Assembly: GCA_029339195.1 (NCBI GenBank)
Contig: JAPTJF010000188.1
Span: forward strand, 1 to 64,000
DNA from: Micractinium sp. NFX-FRZ
Taxonomy: Eukaryota; Chlorophyta; Trebouxiophyceae; Chlorellales; Chlorellaceae
Length of the DNA stretch: 64,000 bases
Reading direction: 5' to 3'
Part shown: positions 24,301 through 34,831 of the stretch, piece after piece
Layout of the letters: each line of letters starts with the position of its first letter
Position numbering within the stretch: the first letter of the stretch is position 1
The notes under the pieces: model-generated
What the model was told of the DNA's origin: nothing
The model's database searches: none
The model's input: the letters and a program-made list of their open reading frames with translations, nothing else
Position numbers and translations under genes: made by a program

Positions 24301-26678
24301 CCTGCTGGTGCGTGCCGCACACCTGCTTGAGCCATTTGGAGCGGAGTCGCCTGGCAGTCCCACGAGCTCAGCTGCACGTCACACCCGCCCGTGAACCGCA
24401 AACCGCTCCCGTCGCCCACTTTTCTGACCTGCATGTGCCAATGGTGGGAGCACCAGGGGTCGCTGCTTCACCCAGAGAAGACAGGGAACGCCACACGGGC
24501 AGGCACAGCAGCAGGCGTGCCCAGCAACCAGCCCGCCCCGCTGTGCCACGCTGTGCGGTGCAGAATGAGCCGTGCATGCACCGCTAGCAGTGACAGCAAA
24601 GGACAGCACAGCTCACCCGCTCAATCATTCTGGCCAGGCCCAGCAGGATCAGGACGATCCAGACGCCGATGAGACCCCTATAATACTTGGCCTGCATCGA
24701 GGGCAGTCGGATTGTGTGTGTATGTTGTACATAAACAGCTTGCTGTGTAACTGCCAGATGATGGCCTTGGTGCAGTACCTCACTTTGACTGCAGTAGGCA
24801 GAGGGTGGCATGCGGCGGCATGAGCAGCCCACACCCTGTGCACAGGCCGGTCCCGCCTGCCTGCCTGGGGTGTCTGCCCGCCCGCCTGCCCGTCACCATG
24901 CAACCGGGGCAGGCGGAGCCGTCCCCCTCCCCACCCAGCCGCCGCCGCCGGTGCCGCCAATGCGGCAGACCGATGCTGCCATGCTCAGTGCTGCAGCCGC
25001 CGCTGCTTGCCTGGTCGCTGGCGGGGCGGTCGCAGAAGAGTCGGAAGTCGGGTGGCATGTCGAGCGCCCCTGGGCCGCGCCACAGGCACATGGCTTTCAT
25101 GCGAGCCAGCAGGAACATCATTATGGAGACGTAGAAGGCAAACTGCATTGGAGGGAAGGGTACCATAGGGAACAGTGTGCATTGACACATAGAGGGCGAG
25201 CTGCACCCAAGGGAGGCGGGGGCGGGGATGTGTGAAGGAGGCAGATGCATGGCAGAACCTTGAGCACGTTTCACACACAGAAGGCAGCATGCCAAGAGCG
25301 TTGGTACGTCGGCACAACTCGGGGCAGGGGCGATGGGTTGGGACTGAAGCGCGCAGAGGCTGGGCTGAAGCTTGCTGGAATGAGCCACGGTCAAATGCAC
25401 GGACGCGGCCGCGCCAGGTGGGGCGGGCAAGGGCAGGCACAGCCAGGCAGGCAGGCAGGCAGACGCGGTTCTGGTGCCGCCCGCTGCCCAGCAAAAGTTC
25501 TGCCCCCGCCCCGCCCCGCCCATGCTGGCAATGTTCGGATTCCCCCCCAGGCTGGACGCCACACACCTGCAAAAAGTCAAACACGCTCAGGACGTGCCAG
25601 GGGTAGCGGCAGTCCGGCTGGGCCTTCAGGGCGGAGAAGGACGCGACAAAGGAGGCGGTGTAGCCGGCTTGAAGTGTCAGCACAACTGCTGCCGTGCGCA
25701 CAAAGTAGCGCTGCCTCACGGACCTGCGGCACGGGGGGCAGGGAGGGGACGGGTGCAGGAGTGCAAGTGATGGCGGCGTGTGATGCAGAGCAGAGTTAGC
25801 ATTGACAACTTTGACAGGACAACTGAATGGGCACCTACATGCTGAGCACCGGGCGCTGCAGCGGCCGACAGCATGCGCCGTGGCCACGGCCTCCACGAGA
25901 GCCGCTGCTCCCGCTGCCGACAGGATGCCCCAGCAAGCACAGCGCCAGGCTGGCACCTCCAGCCCCACCCGCCAAGCGAGGCAGTCAGCCATTGAGTGGT
26001 CCTGGTGGCACCAAACATTCAGGCACCTTGGCATCCAACAAGCAGGCCATGTCAATGTGCCTCTCACCACCTTGACACCCAAGAAGCAGGCCATGTCAGT
26101 GTGCGCCTCACCAGAGCCGCTGCTCCCGCCAGGTGCGCCGCACGCTCCAGCCCAGCCAGGCCAGCACCAGCAAATCCAGAACCAAACAGAAGCACCCAAC
26201 GGCGAGCTCTATCGTGTAGTACGGCTGCAGCTGCAGGCGGGCAGGCAGGCAGAGAGGCACATGGGATGAGCAGGGCAGCATGGTAGCCGTGCAGGCGGGC
26301 AGGCAGGCGTTTTCCTCAAAAAGGTGGGTACCGCCTTGGATGAATCAGTGGCAGGTTGAGCATGGTGGGCGCACGTGCGCACACCCGGGAGGGCGTGCCG
26401 CCCGCCCTCCAGCCCCTGCCCGCCTGCCCGCCCACCTGGCGAACCGCCATGTCCTGCTCCCGCAGCAGCAGCAGGCCCAGGGCTGTCAGGATGAAGAAGA
26501 GGTTCAGTGCCACAATGCTCCATGTCAGGATGCGGGCCTGTGCCTTGGTGGCGACTTCAACTCGCAGCACCACCGGCAGCTGAGGCAGCCGCGGTGCCGA
26601 GGCGGCGCTCTGACCCTTGCTGCTTGCGCCATCCGATCCGGGGCTCTCGCAGGCTGTGCCGTGCATTGGCGCTGCCAT
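18317..26678 (-). CDS. Polytopic membrane lipase, class 3 (diacylglycerol-lipase-like)
   Basis: Probably a serine lipase acting on diacylglycerol or related lipids at a membrane. Eighteen exons join in frame to 1007 residues: 26678-26436, 26230-26112, 25723-25567, 25142-24897, 24691-24617, 24428-24323, 24009-23910, 23590-23539, 23179-23037, 22673-22634, 22414-22129, 21734-21548, 21231-21141, 20976-20865, 20335-20235, 19947-19861, 19487-19305 and 19012-18317. The N-terminal ~415 residues carry about seven hydrophobic segments (e.g. IVALNLFFILTALGLLLL, IGVWIVLILLGL, VFAFVVLCVFTAYWYVY, YLSLTLAAVVLAFL). The lipase domain has RGTSTLQNVITDL, HAGFLGAW, the nucleophile elbow GHSLGGALASL near residue 655, YGCPR, and LDPIPW with the probable catalytic Asp near 711. 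A His in IKHHSTRGGAGYAVSL may complete the triad. The last ~150 residues are Ala/Gln-rich and include a duplicated PPDSTAAAPAAAA unit. Exon 4 (GC-rich, 24897-25142) is the least certain. I read one gene, not two, because phases match across the membrane and lipase halves. Confidence 0.82.
21777..21890 (-). repeat. Repeated copies of a lipase exon acceptor edge
   Basis: The exon ending at 21734 begins with codons for AIKLFFWSRL. The plus-strand text ACCAAAAGAACAGCTTGATGG at that border recurs at about 21860-21880, with GCAGCTTGATGGCTGC again at about 21782-21797, inside the upstream intron. Confidence 0.75.
22029..22120 (+). repeat. AGCAC-type microsatellite in lipase intron
   Basis: An imperfect array of AGCACAGC units ends about 9 nt from the donor of the exon 22414-22129. 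It is the reverse complement of the array at 22913-22997 in another intron of the same gene. Confidence 0.85.
22913..22997 (+). repeat. TGTGC-type microsatellite in lipase intron
   Basis: An imperfect TGTGCTGTGCT array lies in the intron between exons 23179-23037 and 22673-22634. It is complementary to the array at 22029-22120. The two flank two exons. Confidence 0.85.
23215..23231 (+). repeat. GGGA microsatellite
   Basis: A short GGGA tetranucleotide run lies in a lipase intron. Confidence 0.7.
24155..24205 (+). repeat. CAGG/CGGG tetranucleotide array
   Basis: Repeats of GGCA with GGCG variants lie in a lipase intron. Similar short CAGG runs occur at 25442-25462 and in complement at 44365-44390. 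Confidence 0.75.
26038..26115 (-). repeat. Tandem copy of lipase exon 2 donor region
   Basis: Two ~45-nt tandem units share AAGCAGGCCATGTCA followed by a GTGYGCCTCTCACC-like end. The right-hand unit contains the real exon 2 donor; the left-hand one does not. A further decayed copy, with AGAGCCGCTGCTCCCGC, lies at about 25898-25914. Confidence 0.7.
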
Positions 26679-27008
26679 GCCTGCTGCGTGGGGAAAAGTA
26701 CAGACGACAGTGGCGTGTGCTGCTCGGCGCTCTGAAGACAGCGGCGCTCGGCGCTCTGACGACAGCGGTGCCGCCGCGCTGTCACCGCCGCCAAGACTGC
26801 CTGGCGCAGCTACGCTCGGCGGCCCTCGGCCGTTCCCACCGCTTCGCGCCCCGGGGTGGCGTACGCCTGCTCCGCTATCGCAAGGAGCTACGCCAGAGCG
26901 GCGCGGCCCGTTCTCATGATAGGCACCGGCTGTTTGGGGTGAAGGTTCGCATAAATATATCTATAGGCAACATAACCGTATAGTGACTAGCCATCTGCTG
27001 GCTTCGGC
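26679..27008. promoter_or_regulatory. Promoter region with TATA-like tract
   Basis: Upstream of the minus-strand lipase gene. An unusually AT-rich run, ATAAATATATCTATA, sits at about 26951-26965, 44 nt before an ATG at 27009 on the plus strand. It could serve a plus-strand transcript. A tandem GCTCTGA/CAGCGG repeat lies at about 26727-26770. Confidence 0.4.
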
Positions 27009-27709
27009 ATGATACCTGAGGTGGCGGTGGGCGCGCTGCGGCGGGCGCTAGGTAACCTGCAGTATGCTAGCGGCACTGCTGCTCTGGCACATGCTGTGCA
27101 GGGCTGTTTCAGGGGCGCAGGGGCTGGAGAACGTGTTGCTGTAGTGAGAAGTTGGTGCCCAGCCTTGCATTGCCCCAGGTGCACATCAACGGGCGTTGCT
27201 CTCCTCTGTATACATGCAGCATGCCGGTGGCGCCCGATATGCTGTCCCTCCCAACCCTTGCTCACTCAGGGCCAGCAGTGCTAGTCAGGGCACAGTCAGG
27301 GTCCAGCAGCCCCGTGTGCAGAATGTGCCCTCAAATCCAAGTGCCGCGGCTTTCTGAACCTTGGTTTGACATCCCAGCAGGCAGGCCTCAGTCACGCTGT
27401 GGTTGTTCATTGCTCGCTACAACGTGGCAGGTCCTCTGCACATCTGCACTCACCCACCTGCCAACAGATCATGCCACTGGCAGGAAAGCACAGCTGGCAA
27501 ATGCTGGCCTCCGTGCAGGCTGCCATTATCAGCTGCTGTTGCTGCGGTCGCTTGCGGGCAGCTGCATGCCTGCCACGCTGGTGCTGAGCGATTGCCCACA
27601 CGCCTGCCCAATGGGACGGCACATCACAGGGCAAGGCGCAGCTGCCTGGCTGCACTTACGAGGGGGCCCCTGTGCACTCCGGTGTGTACTGGAGTGTGCA
27701 CGTGTGTAA
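27009..27709 (+). other. Candidate plus-strand transcription unit, coding status unclear
   Basis: Bounded by the TATA-like tract upstream and a TGTAA at 27705-27709. The frame opening at 27009 reads MIPEVAVGALRRALG and then meets a possible donor CTAG/GTAACC near 27051. After the acceptor near 27179 two frames are open and I cannot choose between them. No domain or motif is recognisable. It may be a short hypothetical gene or a non-coding transcript. Confidence 0.25.
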
Positions 27710-27710
27710 A

Positions 27711-28025
27711 GGGTAGGCTTCCATGCCACCCCTCTGTTTTGGTTTGCTCAGCTTTGGTCATGTGGCGCAGCATGTGTCCAGAGGACAGCGCACTTCTGCA
27801 CCCCCTGCACCCCCCACTGACAGAGTGGAGTGGCATGGCGGCAAGGTGCCCGAACCCGCTCCATGCGCCCGCTCTGCCCGCAGGGTGGGGCGGTGGGCTG
27901 CCATTTACTATAGGCTTCCATGCCACCCCTCTTTTTTGGTTTTAAATTGCGTAGCATGTGTTCAGAAGGCAGCGCACTTCTGCATAACGTTCACCCCCCA
28001 CTGACAGAGTAGACTGGCCAAACCT
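27711..28025 (+). repeat. Direct repeats flanking the minisatellite
   Basis: A ~115-nt block starting TAGGCTTCCATGCCACCCCT at 27715 recurs at 27911 with CAGCGCACTTCTGCA and CCCCCCACTGACAGAGT in the same order. A second family, GGGCTGCCATTTACTATAGG, occurs at about 27895 and 28474. A third, GAAGGCRTATTCTTC, occurs at about 28034 and 28411. Confidence 0.8.
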
Positions 28026-28057
28026 CTCACGCGGAAGGCATATTCTTCGTCTTTTTC

Positions 28058-28378
28058 TTCGGTGTGGGGCCCCCCACTCCTCTCCACTCTGCGGGAGGCA
28101 ATGCGGTTTGGGGCCCGCCACTCCTCTCCACCTAGCGGGGAGGGTATGCGGTGTGGGGCCTGGCGTTCCTCTCCACCCCGCGGGTGGCTATGCAGTGTAG
28201 GGCCTGCCGGTCCTCTCCATCCCGCGGGTGGCTATGCGGTGTGGGGCCAGCCGTTCCTCTCCACCCCGCAGGAGGCTATGCGGTGTGGTGCCTGCCGGTC
28301 CTCTCCACCCCGCAGGAGGCTATGCGGTGTGGTGCTTGCCGTTCTACTCCACCCCGCGGGAGGCTATGCGGTGTTGGA
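28058..28378 (+). repeat. 44-bp minisatellite, about seven copies
   Basis: TATGCGGTG-type unit starts fall at 28145, 28189, 28233, 28277, 28321 and 28365, an exact 44-bp period. A first diverged unit starts near 28100, and half a unit precedes it. Units share CCTCTCCACCCCGCGGG with GGGTGGC/AGGAGGC variants. Since 44 is not a multiple of three the array is unlikely to code. It is bracketed by direct repeats at about 28029-28066 and 28406-28443. Confidence 0.9.
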
Positions 28379-28499
28379 CTCACCTCTGCTGGTTTCCTCA
28401 ACCCACGCAGAAGGCGTATTCTTCTTCTTTTTCTTCGGTGCCATGTGCCCGCTGCCCGCAGGGTGGGGTTGTGGGCTGCCATTTACTATAGGCTTCCGG

Positions 28500-29334
28500 T
28501 TGCAGATGGCAGCGCAGCCGGCATGTCATGATGGATGCATCTCACATTCAGCCAGCAAGCGCAGCCGCAGCGTTCTGCCCGCAGTGTGCACCTGCTGCAA
28601 CCCGCTGCCCGCCCCTGCCGCGCGCGCAGTTGCCGCCGGCGCACCCCCGCTTATGTCAACAGCATGTCAACAGCTCTTGCTGCACCCAACATCTAGCATC
28701 CCGCTGCACACGGCGGCAGACAGACAGCTGCCTTCATCTCCATTGAACATCGCATCTGGCTGGTCAGGCCGGGCAGAGAAGAGGTGGTGGTAGGAACTGG
28801 CGGGCACCGCCGCTCAGTCGACGCGGCGGCAGACAGTTGGTGCCAGGCGGCTCCTCAGGGTTGGGATGGCCGCCGCTCGTGGGTACCGTCGCCCTTCGCT
28901 GATAGAAGCATAGAGATGATAGGAGCCCGTCAAGCGTGCCATGGCATTTCGTCACGAAATTCGTGTTTGTGCTAGCACTGCTGTGCCAGCCCAGCAGGCG
29001 ACCCAGGCGGAAAACAGCCTTCAAAGCCGCGCTCAAGGCTGCACCAGCCCCATTCCTCTTTTTATCAACGCCCAGCGGACAATAGGTGAGCTTGCAGACA
29101 TCCCCGCTACTACCCCGCTCTTGCCCCCTGTTGCGCCATATGCGCGCCAGTGCCAACTCTTGCAGGCGCCTGCCATTGCATCGCACATGTCTCATGGTGC
29201 TACTTGCATCGCGGCGGCGGCTGCAAACGCCCCAACCACCAGCTGCGTCATGTCATGGTTCAAACCCTCGGCCCTCCCCACTCTCCCCCGCGTCTCCCGC
29301 AGGCTCCAGCCGTTGCTCGCTCGCACTCGGCATC
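28500..29334. other. Intergenic and 5' leader of fasciclin gene
   Basis: No supported gene. A likely 5'-UTR intron starts at GACAATAG/GTGAGC near 29085 and ends CCCGCAG/GC near 29312, just before the ATG at 29335. Confidence 0.4.
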
Positions 29335-32300
29335 ATGAACGCCCGCGGTGTTGCGCTGCTGGTGCTGCTGGGCCTGGCTGGCGCCTCTGCCCAGATCGTG
29401 AGCAAGAAGGACCTGGTGACCGCGGTGTCTGAGAACGCGGACCTGAAGGAGCTGTTCGCCGCCGTGGGCGCGGTGAGTGATCGCACAGCGAACAGGCAGC
29501 TGTCGCCGAGCGGAGGCATGTTGTTGGTGTGTCGGCGTCGGCGGGTCGAAACCGCTTCCGGTGCCTGCCGGCTGCGCCCCCTGCTGGACCTGCATCCAAT
29601 CACCCACTACTGCTGCTGCACAAAACCACTCACCTTTCTTTCAGTGCCACACTCTGCCCAAGCCTGCCTCGAACCCGCCAGACCTTCGTCCGTACCCAAC
29701 CCGACCCCGCTTCACCGCCGTGCTCCCTCCAATGCCCCGCAGTACCCCGACCTTGTTGAGGCACTGAAGACCTTCACCGGCACCGTGTTTGCCCCCAACA
29801 ACAAGGTGAGCTCGGCAGGCCCTGGTTTGTGTCGCTCTGAAAGGCCTTGGCATTTGGCCCGCTGGTCAACCTGGCATTGTGGTGTGCTCCAGCCTCCCAG
29901 GGCAGCACTCCTCTTACAATTGCATGACAACGACAGGTCGCGCACTCACTCCTTCTCTTCCTCTTTCCTGCAGGCCTTCAAGGATGCCTTTGCTGCCGCC
30001 AAGGCTGCCGGCATCGAGCTGGACAAGGCCACTGTTGAGACCATCCTGGTGAGCATGCTTGGCTGGCTTGGTGCGACGCTTGTTGGAAGTGCCTGTTGTG
30101 CTGGATGCCGCTGTGCATTGCACGCAGGCTGCCTGCCGGTGTTGCACGCCTCTGCAAGCTGCGCATGCTCCCACCCAACCGCTGCTACTCGCTCGACGTC
30201 CTACCCCACCCTTATCTTCCCATGCCTGCTCCTCGCTCCAACCCACTGCGCCTCCTCCCCGCCTCCTCCTCCTCCTCACTCCTTCCCACCCCTCTCTCCA
30301 TGCCTCCCCCTGCCCTGCCCTACCCGCAGAAGTACCACCTGGTGCCCGAGGGCGCTCTGCTGAAGGCCGACCTCACTGACGGCCAGGAGCTGACCACCCT
30401 GGCTGACGCGCCCCTGAAGGTGTGCCCTGCACCACGCATGCACTGTTCCGTGGGGAGGACCGACGGTCGTCATGTGGTGCGGGGACAGAGCTGGAGGTCA
30501 CAACCGCGTGTACCAGCACTGCACGTCTGCCCAAACAGCGGTGCGTCCAAACACCAGACCCTCTGCCCCACTCTGTGTGCAGATCCGCTATGTTGACGGT
30601 GACGTGTCTGTAGAGGGTGTTGGCTCCACCGCCAACGTCCTGAAGGAGATGAAAGTGGGCCCCGCTGGTGAGGCTCAGGCTGCATTGCATGGCTTGGCTT
30701 GGGTGTCTTCACGCGTGGGCACCTGCACACAACTGCCTTCCGTTGTGGGCACCGCACAACAGCGCCTGTGGCTTTGCGGCATTGAAGGGATAGCAGCCTG
30801 GGCCCTGCTCCTGCTTTTGGGGGGAAGCACCAGAGCACAGTAGTTGGAGTCAGTTGTCAGCTGCCCACCACATCCACACCCAACTCGCCGTGTGCTGCCC
30901 TGCCTGTCTGTCCTGGCGTGTGAGACCCACAACCAACCAACCTGCCACTCTCCTCAATATGTCCCTCTCCCCTGCCTCACAACACCCGCAGCCGTGCACA
31001 TCATCGACGCCGTCCTGCTGCCCATCAAGCTGCCCGACCCCGCGCCTCCCGCTGCTGAGCCCACCCCCGCTGAGCCCGAGGTGCCCCAGTTTGAGTCCAT
31101 TGCCGAGGCCGCCGAGGCTGCCAACCTGACCATGCTCATCGGCGCTGCCACCGTGAGTGTGATTGGGGGTGGACTTGCGAGCACTGCTGTGCATGCCTGC
31201 CCATCTCCTGGCTTCCTCCGCTGCAGCCCAGGATCGCGGCTTGCTTGCCTGGAGCGACGCTGGCTGCCTGGGATGCCTGGCCCGTGTTGCTGCCCCATCT
31301 TGCCTTTCTGCCCTTTGCCACCACCGCGTCTTCCCTTGCAGGCCGCCGGCCTGGCCGACTCTTTTGGCCCCGAGTTCAACGGCACCGTGTTTGCGCCCAC
31401 CAACGAGGCCTTTTTTGAGCTGATTGCCGCCCTGGGCCCCGCCCTCAACCTGGAGACCCCCACTGAGAAGGACATTGAGCTGCTGACCTCTGTGCTGGTG
31501 AGAGCCGCAGCCTTGCATTGATGTCCAGCGGGTGCTGTGGGCACAGGGGGTTGAGAAATGAAGTGGCCCACCTAGAGCACTGTGCAGCTGCTGCTGTTGA
31601 GGCTGGGATGGTGCCTATTGGCCTGAACTGTGCAGAACTTGGTTCCAGCCAGCATTGCAGCTGCCCACCTGCCCTCAAGCCGCCCTCGGCAGCAGCTCAC
31701 GGCCCTCCCACCTGCTTGCCACCCGCTGTACCGCAGCTGTACCATGTTGTGCCCGATGCCGCCGTGCTGTCCACCGAGCTGTCCGATGGCCAGGAGGTCA
31801 CCATGGCAAACGGCCAGACCGTGACTGTGAGTGGGCTTGGGGTTCAGCGGATGAGGCAAAGCCCTTGTCCCATCAGACCATGCGTGGGAGCCTCATGCTG
31901 CCTCCTTCAACGCATGCCCTGCCTGTGATTGCGCGTGGGAGTGACAGCAGGGAGCCACCGCCCGTGCCCCCCTCCAACTCGCAAGGTTGCCCTGGCTGTG
32001 GCCCTCGTCTCACCAACCCATGTCTTGCCCATCCCCACCCTGCTTTGCTGGCACAGGTGTCTCTGGAGGACGACAAGGTCTACCTGCTCACCGCCACCGA
32101 CCAGAAGGTGGAGGTGGTCCTGGCTGACGTCAAGGGCGGCAACGCTGGTGAGTTCCGTGGATGCTGTGGTGTCTATGGGTGCGGCACAGTACATGATGGT
32201 GTCTGTGGGTGCAGCACGGCGGAGCGCGGAGCTGACGGTTCATGCGTGCCAAGCATGCGCCCCTGACGGTCTCCCCCCCCTCGACACGAGTCCAGCCAAA

Positions 32301-32512
32301 GTGAGCCCCGCAATGCCCCATTATGGTGTCCCCCCTCCCATGCCCCAAACTACCAACCCGCAGTGGCCCACGTGATTGACGCTGTGATGCTGCCGGTGCT
32401 GGAGGCCGCCGCCCCTGCCCCCGCCCCCGAGCCCGTGTCTGGCGCTGCCTCCTCCGTGGCCAGCCTGGCAGTGCTGGCCGGCAGCCTGCTGGCCGCTGCC
32501 CTGGCGCTGTGA
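29335..32512 (+). CDS. Secreted protein with two fasciclin (FAS1) domains
   Basis: An adhesion or wall-associated protein. Exons 29335-29472, 29743-29805, 29974-30048, 30330-30419, 30583-30667, 30992-31152, 31342-31497, 31737-31826, 32057-32147 and 32364-32512 give 365 residues. A signal peptide (MNARGVALLVLLGLAGASA) is followed by two FAS1 domains. Each has the H1 motif (TVFAPNNKAF and TVFAPTNEAF), a YHxVP strand (YHLVPEGALL and YHVVPDAAVL) and the H2 end (VHIIDAVLLP and AHVIDAVMLP). A Pro/Glu-rich linker joins them. The C-terminus (SSVASLAVLAGSLLAAALAL) is hydrophobic with a small-residue site before it, which fits a GPI anchor signal. The last introns of both domains are phase 1 at the same place, evidence that the domains arose by duplication. 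It resembles the periostin/TGFBI-like proteins of green algae. Confidence 0.93.
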
Positions 32513-32978
32513 GCACCACAACACCCCACACTCTTCGCAGCTGCACCCAACTGCACTTAATCCTTCCCCCTCCTCGCTTGCCCCCAATTCCTGAGCTGCA
32601 TTCTGTGATTCACCTTCCCCTCGTGCTGCTCCCGCTCCGAGGGGAGGCGCCAGCCTGTATTGGTGGGCCTGGCGGCAGCTGTTGAAACACACACTGCAAT
32701 CTGACCCCTCTCTCGTATGCATGCGCGCACGCACTTGCACTTTGTAGGACGTTGACTCCTCACCTCAGCTGCTACTTTACTGACCTTCAATCCACCTCAG
32801 CGCTGCACACGCTGTCACAGACATGTCATCAGCACAGCCGGGGGCAACCTGGAGGCATGTCTGGAATGTTCCGTGATGTGCTTGGCTGGCAGAGGGAGCA
32901 GACTGCTGGTGGCACATGCCCTGCCCAGATCAGACGGCAGCCTTCAGATTGCTACTCTAATGTCACAAGCTGTGATGG

Positions 32979-32983
32979 TTACA
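32979..32983 (-). other. Polyadenylation signal TGTAA (membrane-protein gene)
   Basis: TTACA on the plus strand, about 150 nt past the stop at 33135. Confidence 0.45.
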
Positions 32984-33057
32984 AGCAAACACAGGGTCGG
33001 GCTGTTGGCCTCCTGTTGGGCGCTGTACTTGCGTGCGCCAGGCTGCTGCGCTGTGAG

Positions 33058-33062
33058 TGTAA
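33058..33062 (+). other. Polyadenylation signal TGTAA (fasciclin gene)
   Basis: The first TGTAA after the fasciclin stop, about 545 nt downstream. It lies beyond the opposing gene's signal, so the two 3' ends should overlap. Confidence 0.4.
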
Positions 33063-33134
33063 GCGGTTTACTGGGCTTGCCAGACAGCAAGCAGGGCTTG
33101 GCTGCAGCGGATGCACTCGCTGCTCGCCGGCATG

Positions 33135-34831
33135 TTAGATGGTCACCACGCCGCTGCTGACGGGGTTGATTAGGCGGCGCACCTTCGCCATTCGCTTGAT
33201 CACTGCTATTGTGAGGCCCACGAAAGAGGAGAACCACACCTGCAGGCGGGCAGCAAAACATGCTGTGCTGTGTGGGGAGGCTTGCAGCAGTGCTGCGCTG
33301 GTGCGTTGTGTGGAGCGGGACTGCCCCGCAACCATGCACACACGTTTGACTCGCCTCCAGCAGCACCTGCCCCTGCCCTTCCGCCCTGCCCAGCACCCAC
33401 CCCGTAAAAGGTCGTCACTTCCGTAAGCTCCGCACAGCCAGTAGGGTCGTCAGCGCTGCCGCAGCTGCAAGGGGAGATCGTGGGGGGCAGGGGGCCGGGG
33501 GAGTCTAGGGGTGAGGGGCGCACGAGGCACGCGCAGTGGCCTACTGCGCGCGGTGGGGCGCGGGAGGGCATGGCAGGGTGGGGCAGGCACCAGGCGTTCA
33601 GAGGCTTTCCGACGGCACCAGCTGGCAGTACGGCGACGGAACAGCAGCGGCAAGGCAGCTGTCGAGCAGGGGCAGCATGCATCAGCCGGCCTCAGCCTGT
33701 GCTGGCCAGCTTACGTGGCGGAAAGGCCCATTGCGATGAGGAGGGAGAGCAGCGCCACGATGGAGCAGAGGGAGGCAGCCGCGATGGCCAGGCCTGCGGG
33801 GGCAACATGTGGGGCAGGGCAGTACGGTGCTGTGCTACAGGCGGCGTGCAGCAGGGCGGCAGCTGCGCATCGGGGGCGCGCTTGATGAGGAACTGGAGCT
33901 GGGGCATTCGGACCCTCCGTGTGGGCGGCGCATGACGGTGCCGTGCTGCGGGCGGCGTGCCGTGGCAGCAGCTGCGCAACTGAATGTTGAGCATGTGGCC
34001 TCAGCTTCTCTCTGGTGCAGCACCCATACCACTCCCAGCCAGGAGATCGCAGACCGCCCCCGCTCCGCCTCCCCCCCCGTGTCCTGCCAGCCCTCCCAGC
34101 CCTCTCCCTCCCCACCTCGGCATGCCGCCCTCGCAATCCCCGCCCTCGCCGCCTCCACCCCCCTCCTCCACTGCTCCCGGTCACTCACCAAACACTTTGC
34201 TGACCATCCCCGCCAGGTCATTCGCCACCGCAGCGGGGCGGCACATAGGGAAGCGGTGGGTGGCGGCCGCAAAGGTGGCGCAGATGGAGCCAAGAATCGC
34301 GAGAACATTGAAAGTGAGGAGTGACAGCACCAGGGTGGCGGCGGAGCAGCCCAGCCACACCGACATCAGCACAGCCGCCTTGTCCCACTCCTCGGCCGCC
34401 GACGGGGGCAGCTCTTCTAGGTAGGGCGGGAAGGAGCTGTACTGCTGTTGGCCGCTGTGGTTTGGTGGGTGCTGCGGGTAGGCGGGCTCGCCCAGCACCG
34501 GCGCAGCCGAGGCACCGGGCGTGGCGGGCGGCTGCGTTGATACCGGCTGCTGCTGCTGCCGCTGCTGCTGCGGTGCAGCCATGCCTTGAGACCTCCCAGG
34601 CGTGTCCTCTGCATTCACAGATCAAGCGAGGGGCAGGGCGGTGGCACAAACAGTGGCCGCTGCTACGGGTGGTGCGGCGGTGCTGGTGGGGCGCCGGCCA
34701 GTGGGCTGGGCACGGGTAGACACGCCCCCGCGGCAGAGACAGAGACAAGGCGGCACGACAGGCAGTTTCGCAGCCTGGTGCTCACCTACGCCCTCCGACA
34801 GTGCCTCGTAGCCGTCCGCTCGCCCAGCCAT
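33135..34831 (-). CDS. Small multi-span membrane protein
   Basis: Unknown family. Exons 34831-34786, 34608-34189, 33793-33715, 33464-33401 and 33239-33135 give 237 residues. The first exon supplies MAGRADGYEALSEGV. Next comes a Gln/Pro-rich cytosolic stretch (QQQRQQQQP), then LMSVWLGCSAATLVLSLLTF and NVLAILGSICATFAA, then AAASLCSIVALLSLLIAMGL, a short loop with two Cys (CGSADDPTGC), and VWFSSFVGLTIAVIKRM. This is a four-segment layout with a Cys-containing loop between segments 3 and 4, ending in a basic tail (KVRRL). An alternative start at an in-frame Met (MAAPQQQ) in exon 2 would lose only the N-terminus. No motif points to a function. Confidence 0.75.

Noticed and set aside
18317..26678. 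Two separate genes, a membrane protein and a lipase
   Set aside because: Exon phases match through the whole span, no promoter or TGTAA lies between the halves, and polytopic N-terminus plus lipase is a known architecture. A cDNA would settle it.
28062..28793. Plus-strand frames of up to 243 residues with repeated GVGPAGPLHPAGGY-like text
   Set aside because: They arise from the 44-bp minisatellite, whose period is not a multiple of three, so the frame shifts in each unit.
29240..29275. GGTTCAAACCC resembling a tRNA B box
   Set aside because: No matching A box or acceptor-stem pairing can be found around it.
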